The notes under the pieces were generated by a model. That model saw only the letters and a program-made list of their open reading frames with translations. It ran no database searches and had not been told where the DNA came from. Both the position numbers and the translations under genes were made by a program. Positions 40,293-49,201 of a DNA stretch of 59,618 nt are shown here, in pieces. The DNA is from a virus, in IMG/VR virus record IMGVR_UViG_3300017963_000302, positions 1-59,618 of that record. One strand, written 5' to 3'. Position 1 is the first letter of the stretch, and each line of letters begins with the position of its first letter.

Positions 40293-41302
40293 AAAGAGTT
40301 AAAATGAGAGTAAAAAAATTCAAAAACTATAGTGGTTTTGTGGTTTATGGCAGGGAAGATATTATGGATCATTTGTATATTGTTCCTGATTATGAGGAAA
40401 ATCATTTAGAAAGAGCTTTTTTAGTTACTTTTTTGGTGGAATGTGGCGGTCTTTTTGGAACTGTGATGAATTATGATGGGACTGGAATGACAGCTGGTCC
40501 ATGTCAAAATATTTTAGTTTATCCAAGACATTTAAGAGATTCATCCGTAAAAAACGATCAAGGTCCTTTGTGTAAATTGCTTAGGGAAATTGAATTAATT
40601 GGTGGTATTGACGGGTTGAAATCTCTTTTTGATTTATTTAGAGAACACAGAATTTATCTTGCACAAGATGGTAAATTTAGATGGTCGTGTGATATTGATG
40701 AAGTTCACGGCGGCGAAGCGTATGATTTTTTTGCTGGTGATTTAGTACCAGGAAATATTCTTCGCGCTGTTGTTATGCAGGAAAAAACTGGTAATGTTCC
40801 ATCTGATTCTAAAAGGAGAAATATTGCAGAAAAGTTTGTTTTGTTGTTCCATAGAATTTTTTCTGATCGGAAAACATTTAGTTTACAAAAAAGTTTTGAG
40901 ATTCAGAAATTTATTGATTATTCCAGGAGACAAACAATAAGAACTAAAAAAGGTAAGACTATTGAAGGTGTTTTATATAGTGATATAAACAGAACTACTA
41001 TTCATGATTTAGGTCAAGAACTTGATCTTGCTATGAATCTTTTTTGGTGTTTTCTATTCAATGCCCCATCTAAAGCTAAAGTTGTTTTATCAAAGGCAAT
41101 AAATAAAAGTGATGGTTTAGACAAAAAAGATTTGGCAAAAAATATTATTATTGATTTTGCCACAAATAATTTTGCTCATTGGAATTGGAGGGTTAAAAAT
41201 GGAAGGTACGAAAGATTTCGTACGGCAGCAAAGACACTTGATTTATGGGAAGATTCTTTGTTTGCTGATGATGGGATTTGTCCAAGGAGGTTTTTATCAT
41301 GA
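40289..41302 (+). CDS. Possible lysozyme-like protein (candidate endolysin), otherwise unknown
   Basis: A 337-residue protein. The N-terminal half has AFLVTFLVECGGLFGTVMNY then DGTGMTAGPCQNI and QGPLCKLLREIELIGGIDGL (about residues 43-115). A Glu followed by two Gly in a helix, then YDxxGxTAGP, recalls lysozyme-like or transglycosylase folds in which that Glu is catalytic. The rest is helical and unlike any domain I know. No other endolysin is seen in the window, which makes this a candidate. Against it: it lies in the replication operon and has no signal peptide. Treat as weak. Confidence 0.35.
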   Translation: MKRVKMRVKKFKNYSGFVVYGREDIMDHLYIVPDYEENHLERAFLVTFLVECGGLFGTVMNYDGTGMTAGPCQNILVYPRHLRDSSVKNDQGPLCKLLREIELIGGIDGLKSLFDLFREHRIYLAQDGKFRWSCDIDEVHGGEAYDFFAGDLVPGNILRAVVMQEKTGNVPSDSKRRNIAEKFVLLFHRIFSDRKTFSLQKSFEIQKFIDYSRRQTIRTKKGKTIEGVLYSDINRTTIHDLGQELDLAMNLFWCFLFNAPSKAKVVLSKAINKSDGLDKKDLAKNIIIDFATNNFAHWNWRVKNGRYERFRTAAKTLDLWEDSLFADDGICPRRFLS

Positions 41303-41559
41303 AAGATGAAGGTTTAATGTGCAAATATGATTTATTTAAGAATGGCAATCCTGTGGATAAAAATGGTATTTATTTTGTTTTGAAATTAAATTCTTCAGAT
41401 CCAGTGCATGCTAATGCATGTCAATTTGCAGCGTTAGCGTATGCAATGAAAATGAAAGATCATTTACCAATACTTTCTTCTGATTTAGAGATTCTTGTTA
41501 AACATATACGTGAATTTGGAGATTCAAAGCTTTTTCGTGATATTCAAGATAATAGTTGA
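41299..41559 (+). CDS. Hypothetical protein (86 aa)
   Basis: AAGGAGG stands 6-7 bases before the ATG at 41299, which overlaps the previous stop as ATGA; an earlier in-frame TTG is ignored. The product has a strand-rich first half (KNGIYFVLKLNSSDPVHANA) and a helical second half (CQFAALAYAMKMKDHLPILS). The motif FVLKLNSSDPVH resembles small phage proteins found next to replication genes, but their role is unknown. Confidence 0.6.
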   Translation: MKDEGLMCKYDLFKNGNPVDKNGIYFVLKLNSSDPVHANACQFAALAYAMKMKDHLPILSSDLEILVKHIREFGDSKLFRDIQDNS

Positions 41560-41566
41560 GGTTTTT

Positions 41567-41923
41567 ATGTTAAGAGGTGAAATATCAAATAAACCTTCGC
41601 CAATAATTGCTATTGACTATAAGATTCTTGCTAAGGAAGAAAAAGGGAAAATCATATTAAAAGAAGGTGCCATTGGATGGTTAGAAAGAAATTGGGGATT
41701 TCGTTTTATTGTTATGATTGTGGAATGTTTTGATGCTGATAAGTATGAATTTTTGTTATCTGATTATGTTGCAGAAGTTAAGAAATTTGATATAGGTTTC
41801 GATTTATGGCTTTGGTTAAAGCAAAATCCTCAGATATATAAATTTTTTACTAATGATACAATGTTATACCGTCCAATGTCATCAATCTGTTTTAAACATA
41901 GTGGGTGGAATCAGAGGATTTGA
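41567..41923 (+). CDS. Hypothetical protein (118 aa)
   Basis: The start ATG at 41567 has TGAGG about 6 bases upstream. A longer in-frame extension to 41495 would overlap the previous gene and is rejected. The product is a mixed alpha/beta protein with many aromatics (GWLERNWGFRFIVMIVECFD, DLWLWLKQNPQIYKFF). Its stop overlaps the helicase start as TGATG, so it is translated with the helicase. No family is recognised. Confidence 0.6.
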   Translation: MLRGEISNKPSPIIAIDYKILAKEEKGKIILKEGAIGWLERNWGFRFIVMIVECFDADKYEFLLSDYVAEVKKFDIGFDLWLWLKQNPQIYKFFTNDTMLYRPMSSICFKHSGWNQRI

Positions 41924-43182
41924 TGGATATTGAAGCAGCGTTTATCTCAAATATTATTAGAAAAAATACAATAAAAGATGTTATTGATGAAAACTTACCT
42001 GAAGAATTGTTTTTGCATAGATTGGATGAATGGCTTTTTCTTAAGGCATTTTATAGTGATCATGGTAATGTTCCGCCATTAGATTATTTTAAAAGTAAAT
42101 TTCCTGATTTTGAGATTGATCCTATTGATTCAGAGACAAGTTTTTTCATAGGAGAATTAAGGAAAAAATATGCTCATAACTTAATGACCGAAGCTATGAA
42201 ATGTGCTGCACCGTTGTTGAAGTCTAAGGATCCATTTGCTGCTTTAGATGTTTTTAAGAAAGTTGTTCTCGATATAGAAAGAGAAACTATTGAATCTGAA
42301 GATGTTAATTTAACTGAAACGGTATCAGAGAGATTGGATGATTATCATAAGACAAAAGACAAAGGTGGTATCACAGGCCTTCCTTCATTATGGTATATTT
42401 TAGACAAAGCAACTCTTGGGTTTGGTCCAGGTGAATTATGGATGATTGCAGCTCGAGGATCTGTCGGTAAGACGTGGTTTGAAACAATTCTTGCAAGATA
42501 TCATTGGGGAATTGGATATGTTCCACTTTTAATTTCTGAAGAGATGGAATGCAAACAAATCGCTAGAAGGTTTGACGCTGTAAATGCCAAGGTATCACAT
42601 ATGCGATTGAGATCAGGTGATTTAAAAAAGGAAGAGTATAATAGGTTCGTTGATTCTTTGAAAGACATGTCTGGTAGGCATCCTTTTTGGATATCTGGTG
42701 GGAGCGATCATGATGATATTTCGGTTATAAAATCGAAAGTCGAAAAATACAAACCTGATGCAGTCTATATTGATGGTGCGTATTTTTTAAATGATGAAAA
42801 TGGCGCAAAGACGAGACATGAACGTTTAGATAATATCTTTAAGGATCTAAAGAAAAAGATTGCTAAACCATATGGTATACCTGTAATAGTCACTCATCAA
42901 TTTAACCTTGAAGGTACTGAGCTTGATGGTAATGAGAACACATTGGCTTATGGTGATTTTCAAAAATGGATGGACGGTATTATCGGTATGTATCAAACGG
43001 ATGACTTAAGACTAAATAAAGAGATGTTGATTAAGTTATTGAGGATTAGAGAAGGTACAAAAGTTGATTTTGTTGCCACATGGGATTTGGAAAATATGGT
43101 ATTCGATCACAAAGTCAAAGGTAGTGATGATGTTGATTATGATAATTGTGAGGATAACTTATTAGATATAGTTGATTTATAA
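41923..43182 (+). CDS. Replicative DNA helicase, DnaB-like
   Basis: A hexameric RecA-fold helicase that unwinds the fork and works with the loader at 39690 and the primase at 45348. The 419-residue length is normal. The N-terminal domain (residues 1-120) is helical. A linker leads to GGITGLPSLWYILDKATLGF (about 148-167), Walker A AARGSVGKTWF (about 180-190), DAVYIDGAYFL (Walker B, about 281-291) and VTHQFN (motif H3-like, about 324-329). The ribosome site is GAGGA before ATG 41923. Confidence 0.9.
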   Translation: MDIEAAFISNIIRKNTIKDVIDENLPEELFLHRLDEWLFLKAFYSDHGNVPPLDYFKSKFPDFEIDPIDSETSFFIGELRKKYAHNLMTEAMKCAAPLLKSKDPFAALDVFKKVVLDIERETIESEDVNLTETVSERLDDYHKTKDKGGITGLPSLWYILDKATLGFGPGELWMIAARGSVGKTWFETILARYHWGIGYVPLLISEEMECKQIARRFDAVNAKVSHMRLRSGDLKKEEYNRFVDSLKDMSGRHPFWISGGSDHDDISVIKSKVEKYKPDAVYIDGAYFLNDENGAKTRHERLDNIFKDLKKKIAKPYGIPVIVTHQFNLEGTELDGNENTLAYGDFQKWMDGIIGMYQTDDLRLNKEMLIKLLRIREGTKVDFVATWDLENMVFDHKVKGSDDVDYDNCEDNLLDIVDL

Positions 43183-43400
43183 TGAAAAAGGTTGATATTG
43201 ATTATAAATTACTTTGTGAATTGCTTATTTTATGTCATGAATTAATTAATGAAATAGGTTCAAGTAAAAGTTTTTCGGAAGTATTTCATTATAACAATCG
43301 ATTGAATAGGATAAAAAGCAAAATAGAAAATGAGATGTATGGTTGTGATGAAGCAGCAGAAATTCAATTAATATTAGATTTTATTGGAGGAATCGAATGA
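43182..43400 (+). CDS. Small helical hypothetical protein (72 aa)
   Basis: It starts at ATG 43182, overlapping the helicase stop as TAATG. The product is an all-helical, slightly acidic protein (YKLLCELLILCHELINEIGS ... FHYNNRLNRIKSKIENEMYG). The heptad-like Leu/Ile pattern suggests an oligomer or a partner of a replication protein. No family is recognised. The stop overlaps the next ATG. Confidence 0.6.
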   Translation: MKKVDIDYKLLCELLILCHELINEIGSSKSFSEVFHYNNRLNRIKSKIENEMYGCDEAAEIQLILDFIGGIE

Positions 43401-43663
43401 TGTTTTATATTGGAGAAAAGAGGGTTTACGTTTGGGAATGTAGATGTGGAAATATGAATAAAAATGAATTGCATGTAGATGTGTTTTTAGGCAATAAACA
43501 TATAAAGAGTGTTATTTGTCCGATATGTTATAGAGAGAAACCATCTTTAATTGGTCGTGTTTTACGAAAAAAGGTGGACAGTATAAAGTCTGGTTATTCT
43601 TTTTTGCGTTCAATGATTAATGGTGATTTTTTTGGTGATATAAAAATACAGGAGATAAAGTGA
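43397..43663 (+). CDS. Zinc-ribbon-like hypothetical protein (88 aa)
   Basis: The first half carries CRCG (about residues 15-18) and CPIC (about 41-44), a CxC...CxxC spacing that can bind zinc. The second half is a basic helix (SLIGRVLRKKVDSIKSGYSF). The start overlaps the previous stop as ATGA. It could bind DNA or RNA, but no family is recognised. Its stop overlaps the GTG start of ThyX. Confidence 0.6.
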   Translation: MMFYIGEKRVYVWECRCGNMNKNELHVDVFLGNKHIKSVICPICYREKPSLIGRVLRKKVDSIKSGYSFLRSMINGDFFGDIKIQEIK

Positions 43664-45345
43664 CTAAATTAATTGAATCAAGTTATGAGATTTTAGAATA
43701 TCCAAGGAATATTCTAAAGCGCATCGAAATAGCAGCCAGGACTTGTTATAAAAGCGAGGATAAAATAACAGATACTAGTGCTGAAAAACTTGTTAGAAGT
43801 TTGATAAAACGCGGTCATATGGCTATGATCGAATTTGGCGGTGATGTTTCTGTAAAGTTTATATCGAACCGTGGTTTTTGTTACGATGATCAAACAGAAG
43901 TTTTAACTTATGATGGATGGAAAAAGTTTAAAGATATAAATGGGAATGACTTATTTTTAACCTTAAATATGGATACTAAAGAAGCAGAGTACCAAGAAAA
44001 AATTGGAATAACAATAGAAGACTGGGATGATGATCTTATTTGCGGTAAATCTACAATGGTAGATTTTGCTGTCACCCCAAATCATAGGATGGTTTGGTTC
44101 CATTATGATTCTAGAATTGATAAAAAATGGAAGGTTGATCAAGCAAAAGAAATATATGGAAGAAGAGTGAAGTTTAAAAGAGGTTTATTCAAAGAAATGC
44201 CTGATAGAACCTTATGTGAAGATTCTAAGTATCTCAATCTTCATCCGCAAATATCAACAATTCCGTTTGCTAAATTCATGGGTTTGTTTATAACAGATGG
44301 CACTTTATGGAAAGGTAAAGATTCTGGAGGAAGGGTTACTATTTGTCAGATAAAAGAATCTGGCAGAATTTATATTAAAACTGTGTTGGAAGAGCTTGGT
44401 TGGAAATATTCAGAGAAAAAAGATGGGTTAAGAATAAACGATACTAAACTATATAAGTTTATGAGAATATTTTTCCCATTAGATGAGAAGAAAACGTATA
44501 CTGGTAGAATCCCACATTTTATAAGGCATGCATCAAGAAAATACATTCAAGCATTTCTAGATGGTGCAATTGTTGGTGATGGAAATATTCATAAGACTAA
44601 TGGTCATAGAATAATATATACCGCCAGTCAGAAAATGGCTGGTGATTACCAAGAGTTATTTATGAAAGCTGGTTTTTGTGCATCGGTAAGAATTGATAAT
44701 AGAGTCGGGCGAAAAAGAGAAATCAAACCTGGTATAGTAATAGAGAATAAAGTGAGTCAATATGTTGTTTCTGTTACAGATAGAACTGATGAACACTTAT
44801 TCAATAAACAACATTGGAGCAAAGCTTATTATAAAGGCAAAGTCTATTGTGTAACAGTTCCGAATGGAACATTGTACGTCAGAAGAAATGGTAAAGCTTT
44901 TTGGTCAGGTAATACACACGAGATGGTTCGCCATAGATTATGTTCTTTTGCGCAGGAAAGTACTCGTTATTGTAACTATGGCAAAGGTAAATTTGGTAAA
45001 GAGATAACAGTTTGTTATCCACATGATATTATTGATATGAGGATACCAGATATATCAAATGGTCTTAGATGGGATATAATTTATAAAATACTTGGTTCGT
45101 GGAAAAAATCTGAAGAAGAATATCTTAGCTTGATTGAAATGGGTTGCCCTGCTGAGATTGCTCGTGAGGTTTTACCCATTGGTTTAAAAGCTGAAATAGT
45201 TGTATCTGCTAATGTTAGAGAATGGCGTCATATATTCAAGCTTCGTACATCTAAAAAAGCACATCCAAGAATGAGAGAATTAATGATTCCTCTTTTGTCA
45301 GACTTTAAATCTCTTATGCCAGTTGTCTTTGAAGATATTGAATAA
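43660..45345 (+). CDS. thyX: Flavin-dependent thymidylate synthase ThyX, interrupted by an intein
   Basis: ThyX makes dTMP from dUMP with FAD, NADPH and methylene-folate. GTG 43660 follows CAGGAGATAAA. After removal of the intein (residues 74-418) the mature enzyme is 216 residues. The N-terminal part has IEIAARTCYKSEDKITDTSA, and the C-terminal part opens THEMVRHRLCSFAQESTRYC, which contains the signature RHRxxSxxxxSxR, followed by the AKxEIVVSANVREWRHIFKL-type motif. The intein sits directly between NRGF and THE, in the conserved active-site segment, the kind of site inteins favour. With the dUTPase at 51929 it supplies dTTP for this AT-rich genome. Confidence 0.92.
   Translation: MTKLIESSYEILEYPRNILKRIEIAARTCYKSEDKITDTSAEKLVRSLIKRGHMAMIEFGGDVSVKFISNRGFCYDDQTEVLTYDGWKKFKDINGNDLFLTLNMDTKEAEYQEKIGITIEDWDDDLICGKSTMVDFAVTPNHRMVWFHYDSRIDKKWKVDQAKEIYGRRVKFKRGLFKEMPDRTLCEDSKYLNLHPQISTIPFAKFMGLFITDGTLWKGKDSGGRVTICQIKESGRIYIKTVLEELGWKYSEKKDGLRINDTKLYKFMRIFFPLDEKKTYTGRIPHFIRHASRKYIQAFLDGAIVGDGNIHKTNGHRIIYTASQKMAGDYQELFMKAGFCASVRIDNRVGRKREIKPGIVIENKVSQYVVSVTDRTDEHLFNKQHWSKAYYKGKVYCVTVPNGTLYVRRNGKAFWSGNTHEMVRHRLCSFAQESTRYCNYGKGKFGKEITVCYPHDIIDMRIPDISNGLRWDIIYKILGSWKKSEEEYLSLIEMGCPAEIAREVLPIGLKAEIVVSANVREWRHIFKLRTSKKAHPRMRELMIPLLSDFKSLMPVVFEDIE
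43879..44913 (+). mobile_element. Intein with LAGLIDADG homing endonuclease inside ThyX
   Basis: Residues 74-418 of the reading frame. It begins with Cys (CYDDQTEVLTYDGW, block A) and ends FWSGN before Thr of the extein. Block B is seen as DFAVTPNHRMV (about 135-145), and two LAGLIDADG motifs are FAKFMGLFITDG (203-214) and YIQAFLDGAIVGDG (295-308). The penultimate residue is Gly rather than His, and the +1 residue is Thr; both are known variants. The homing endonuclease could drive copying of the intein into uninterrupted thyX genes. Confidence 0.9.
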
Positions 45346-45347
45346 CG

Positions 45348-46334
45348 ATGGATAGAGAAGGTGTTTTTTGGGTATTGGATCAATTAGGTATTGATCGAAT
45401 AAGGAATCGAAATGGTAAGAACGTTTCAGTGTCTTGTCCTTTGGCTAAATATGGTAGAAGAGGTCATAATTCAGAAGTAGATTATAGACCTTCGCTTAGT
45501 ATTTTAATTAATCCTAATATGCCTTCTAAAGTCAAATGTCATGCATGTAAATTTCGTGGTGAATTAAGTTCATTAATTAGAACTATAAATAGATATTCAA
45601 AAGACAATCTAAATCCATTATTGAAAAAAGTTATAGAGATGGAAGATATTGATCCTGAATGGCTTGCAAATTCTATCACTGATTATGAACATGTTGAAGA
45701 GAGATATGTTGAACGGATAATTGATGAATCGGAGATATTAAATTATACAAATAAGACACATGGTTATTTTGTAAATGAACGTGGATTAAGTATTGACACA
45801 TTAAAATCATGGGGAACCGGATATGATCATGATAATCGCCGCGGTTTTTTTCCGGTCAGAAATATTGATAGTAAATTGGTTGGTGCGGTAGGTCGTTCGA
45901 TTAATGATTATATAAAACCTAAGTACTATAACTATTTTGAATTTAATAAAGGTAGATATTTATATGGTGAGGATAAATGCACTAGTGGTTCGATTGGTAT
46001 TATAGTTGAGGGAATTATTGACACCTTAAAGCTTTGGCAATTATTGTATGATCGTGATGTATTGAATGAGTATTCTGTGGTGTCCATTCTAGGATCAGAT
46101 CCAACTGAACATCAGCTTAATAAAATAGTAAAATTGTTTGATGTTGTTATTTTATTTTTTGATAATGATGGTCCTGGTTGGAGTGGGACTATGAAGGCGG
46201 TTAAGTTTTTGGGTAAAATAATTCAGGTAAGGGCTGTCTCTTATCCATATCCGGTTGGGGGCGATCCGGATGAATTGATAAGACGTGGTTATAATGTTTT
46301 TGAATTGATTCAGAATTCTAGTTTAGTTTTTTGA
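45348..46334 (+). CDS. DNA primase (CHC2 zinc finger plus TOPRIM)
   Basis: Makes RNA primers at the fork. The 328-residue protein has an N-terminal zinc site (CPLAKYGRRGH at about residue 30 and CHAC at about 64-67), the RNA-polymerase-like domain with GYFVNERGLSIDTLKSWGTG (about 137-156), and TOPRIM elements GIIVEGIIDTL (about 220-230) and VVILFFDNDGPGWSGTMKAV (about 265-284). It lacks a helicase-binding or helicase domain, matching the separate DnaB-like gene. It ends before a promoter, so it closes this transcription unit. Confidence 0.88.
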   Translation: MDREGVFWVLDQLGIDRIRNRNGKNVSVSCPLAKYGRRGHNSEVDYRPSLSILINPNMPSKVKCHACKFRGELSSLIRTINRYSKDNLNPLLKKVIEMEDIDPEWLANSITDYEHVEERYVERIIDESEILNYTNKTHGYFVNERGLSIDTLKSWGTGYDHDNRRGFFPVRNIDSKLVGAVGRSINDYIKPKYYNYFEFNKGRYLYGEDKCTSGSIGIIVEGIIDTLKLWQLLYDRDVLNEYSVVSILGSDPTEHQLNKIVKLFDVVILFFDNDGPGWSGTMKAVKFLGKIIQVRAVSYPYPVGGDPDELIRRGYNVFELIQNSSLVF

Positions 46335-46358
46335 AATCATTTTCATGCCAAAAAGATG

Positions 46359-46387
46359 TTGACATATTATTTTTTATACACTATGAT
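46359..46387 (+). promoter_or_regulatory. Strong promoter before the SSB gene
   Basis: TTGACA (46359-46364), a 17-base spacer and TATGAT (46382-46387, five of six matches), the best promoter in the window. Transcription would begin near 46394 and give a leader of about 43 bases containing GCCCATAGTGGGG, a weak small hairpin. The first 16 bases (TTGACATATTATTTTT) recur exactly at 54540, another phage promoter candidate, so both may belong to one regulatory class. Confidence 0.7.
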
Positions 46388-46436
46388 ATTAACCAATCAA
46401 AAAAACGCCCATAGTGGGGTATGAAAGAGAGAGAAA

Positions 46437-47285
46437 ATGTCTTGGTATCGAACTGGTAGAGAAGCAAAAGAAAGAATCAAGAGAGAGAAAGAGAAAAAAG
46501 AAAAGCGTAAAGAGGATCGCGAAAAATGGTACCTTCATCCATATGTTAGAATATGGATGCGTCCAGGACAAAAATTGACATGTACTTTTGTTGATGATAA
46601 TCATCATCCAGAAGGATATGATTGGCCGTATGAAGTGTGCGAACATCAGGTGAAAATAAATAATAATTGGGAAAATATTACATGCACAAAAGGTATGAAA
46701 GTTAAGGATTATTATCAAATACTTGGAACCAAAGATCCTTATGTGTTGAAAAGTGAAGGTATCATTGATGATATCAATAATTTTTCTGATAATGATAGTG
46801 TTGGTTGTGTTCTATGTGAACGCAGTTTTTATTCGTTTAGTATTGTTCCGAACACCGTGATAGATCATGAAGGTTGGGTAGATAAAGAAGGAATTCAGCA
46901 TTCCGATGTTCTTAAACTTTTGGTTGTAAAAAATTTAGGATATAGTCATCTTGAATCTCAAAGAGAAAAACGCGGTGGATTACGTGGATGCCGATTCGAG
47001 ATTGAAAGAATGACACCTGATTCTCCTAATACGGGAGACAAGTTTGATTTCGAGGGAAAAATAGAGTTGCCTGATGATATCCAACCAGCACCGTACAACG
47101 AAGTATTCAAACCTAAAACACCACGTGAATTAATTGAATTAATTGGTAATAGAAGAGGTGTTTCTAAATTTAATAAAAAGAACAAGAATGAAAATCAAAA
47201 AAATAATCAAGGCAATTATAGTAATACTAGTAATACTAATTATTCTAGTATTAGTAATAATGATAAAGATATTATTCCTTTTTAA
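46437..47285 (+). CDS. Single-stranded DNA-binding protein, gp32-like with SSB-type tip
   Basis: A 282-residue protein. A basic N-terminal arm (REAKERIKREKEKKEKRKED) is followed by a middle domain with Cys/His groups (YEVCEHQVK, ITCTKG, VGCVLCERS at about residues 60-127) that probably bind zinc as in T4 gp32, and by TPDSPNTGDKFDFEGKIELP. A low-complexity linker (about 245-275, Asn/Ser/Tyr) leads to the acidic end NNDKDIIPF, like the DDDIPF tip by which bacterial SSB recruits partners. It sits under the strongest promoter, fitting the need for many copies. Confidence 0.8.
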   Translation: MSWYRTGREAKERIKREKEKKEKRKEDREKWYLHPYVRIWMRPGQKLTCTFVDDNHHPEGYDWPYEVCEHQVKINNNWENITCTKGMKVKDYYQILGTKDPYVLKSEGIIDDINNFSDNDSVGCVLCERSFYSFSIVPNTVIDHEGWVDKEGIQHSDVLKLLVVKNLGYSHLESQREKRGGLRGCRFEIERMTPDSPNTGDKFDFEGKIELPDDIQPAPYNEVFKPKTPRELIELIGNRRGVSKFNKKNKNENQKNNQGNYSNTSNTNYSSISNNDKDIIPF

Positions 47286-47345
47286 TTAATATAAATAACT
47301 TTAGGGAATCGTCGTAAATAAAGTCGGCTTTTTTCTGGGTGTCAA

Positions 47346-49187
47346 ATGAATACATTGATAACAAACAGCGAAGAATTAATAGCTTTGACAAACAAAGTTT
47401 CTAATTTTGATAAAATTGGCATAGATTATCAAACAACCAGTTATTATACAGATAATAGATCTTGTAGTTGTATTGACAAAATGAAATTTGTTGGTTTTGG
47501 TTTAGGATTACCTGATGGTAGTAAATTTTATTGCCCATTAGGTCATAATAAAGGTTATAATATTTATGATTCTGTTGATTTGTTGAAGAAAATTTTCAAT
47601 GATAAGAATAAAATTGTTTGGTCTCATGATGTTAAGTTTAGTTCTATTGTAACAAAAAATATTGGAATTGAGTCGAATGTAACATGGAGGGATTCTAAAA
47701 TTGCGTGCTGGTTACTCGGTTATGGTGTTGGTAGGAATTTAAAACTGAGAGAGTTATTAAGATCAATATTCGATATTGGTGTTGTTGAATATAGTGAAAT
47801 TATACCGATGAAACAAAGGGCTCATGAGGTTAATCCTCAAGTTATGGCTAGTTATAGTTCTAATATGGCTTTGTGGAGTTTGATGCTTGGTGAACGTATG
47901 ATTCCTGAGTTGATTAAATTTGAAATAAATAAGGTATTTACTGACATTGAATGTCCGATTGCTTCAGAGGTTTTACCTCATATAAATGAAGTTGGTATTG
48001 GTATTGATAAAAATCTCTTAGTAAAATTGAGAGAATATTTAATTAATGAAAATAACAGGATAACAGAAGTTTTTGAATCGATTGTGGGGGTTGATATATC
48101 GTGCAATCAGTCTGTTAGTAGTAAATTGATTGATGAATTGAAGTGGTGGAAATTACCATCGAATATTAGGCGTGGTAGAAGTGGTTATTACAGTATTAAC
48201 CGTGATAATCGTAAATTGATATCAAGGGAATTGGACAAAAAGTCCCTTCCTTATAGGGTAATGCATTATAAAAATACGTTTGAAAAATATAAAAAGATAA
48301 TAAATACCTTTACAACAGGTTTGGTGAAAAAGGCAGAATTTAACGATGATGGTAGGATTAGAGCAGATTGTAGTCAGACTGATGTGGTTACTGGTAGGCT
48401 GGCATTTTCAAATCCAGCATTACAACAGATTCCTATTCGTTCAAAAGTAGGAAGTAAAATAAGAAAAGCTTTTATTCCTGATGAAGGATGGACTTTTTTT
48501 GATGCCGATTATTCTTGTGCTGATTTAAGGATGATTGCTTATCTTTCAAAAGATCCTGCTATGATTGATGTTTTATCTTATGTTGATAATGATTTACATT
48601 TAAAGACATCACAGGAGTGTGATTGTTCTAGGGATGAAGGGAAAAAAGCTAATTTAAGTTTAATCTATGAAGCAACACCCAAAACTCTTTCAAGATTATT
48701 GAATATTCCCATTGGAAGAAGTTGTGATATTTATGGTAAATGGCATAAAACTTATCCAGGTGTAAAGGAATATCATAAAAGGGTTCATAAATTTGCTAAA
48801 GAATATGGTTATATAAGAACCATAACAGGAAGAATTATATATATAAATGGTTTTGATTCATCAAATATTCAGGAACGGTTAAAAGCTGAAAGATGTGCAT
48901 CGAATTATCCTGGTCAAGGAAGTGTTGCTGATGTCATGAAAATAGCAATGCGAAATTTGATCAGAGATTGGAAAGATCGTGGTGTCCTTTATGATTATTA
49001 TAAAAAGACTGGTAAAGCGAAACTCAATTTAAATGTGCATGATGAGTTACTGGTTGAGCTCCGCAATGATTTTATAGATGAGGGATCCAATGATGTCGTT
49101 AGGCATATGAGTGATGCATTGAATCTTTGTGTACCGTTAGAGGTTAGTGGTGGTTTTGGTAAAAATTGGCTTGAGGCCCATTCATGA
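47346..49187 (+). CDS. DNA polymerase, family A, with degenerate proofreading domain
   Basis: The phage replicative polymerase, 613 residues, with an exonuclease-like N-terminal domain and a full polymerase domain. Motif A FDADYSCADLRMIAYLS (about residues 384-400; consensus DYSQIELR), motif B RDEGKKANLSLIYE (about 420-433) and motif C NVHDELLVEL (about 558-567) hold the two metal aspartates and the O-helix Arg/Lys/Tyr. The O-helix residue equivalent to E. coli Phe762 is Leu, and motif A Glu is Asp. In the exonuclease domain the DxE motif reads DYQ, NxxxD reads DVKFS and YxxxD reads YSSNM, so proofreading is probably lost. No strong ribosome site is seen (GGGTG). Confidence 0.92.
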   Translation: MNTLITNSEELIALTNKVSNFDKIGIDYQTTSYYTDNRSCSCIDKMKFVGFGLGLPDGSKFYCPLGHNKGYNIYDSVDLLKKIFNDKNKIVWSHDVKFSSIVTKNIGIESNVTWRDSKIACWLLGYGVGRNLKLRELLRSIFDIGVVEYSEIIPMKQRAHEVNPQVMASYSSNMALWSLMLGERMIPELIKFEINKVFTDIECPIASEVLPHINEVGIGIDKNLLVKLREYLINENNRITEVFESIVGVDISCNQSVSSKLIDELKWWKLPSNIRRGRSGYYSINRDNRKLISRELDKKSLPYRVMHYKNTFEKYKKIINTFTTGLVKKAEFNDDGRIRADCSQTDVVTGRLAFSNPALQQIPIRSKVGSKIRKAFIPDEGWTFFDADYSCADLRMIAYLSKDPAMIDVLSYVDNDLHLKTSQECDCSRDEGKKANLSLIYEATPKTLSRLLNIPIGRSCDIYGKWHKTYPGVKEYHKRVHKFAKEYGYIRTITGRIIYINGFDSSNIQERLKAERCASNYPGQGSVADVMKIAMRNLIRDWKDRGVLYDYYKKTGKAKLNLNVHDELLVELRNDFIDEGSNDVVRHMSDALNLCVPLEVSGGFGKNWLEAHS

Positions 49188-49201
49188 TAAAGGAGGTAAT
49201 G

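Noticed and set aside
46395-46425. Hairpin CCCA-TAG-TGGG before a poly-A/T stretch, read as a leftward terminator
   Set aside because: Only four base pairs with a 3-base loop, and there is no leftward gene to terminate.
47215-47265. Short AGTAATA-type repeats that look a little like a CRISPR array
   Set aside because: They are the codons of the Asn/Ser/Tyr linker of the SSB protein; there are no spacers and no unit longer than about 8 bases.
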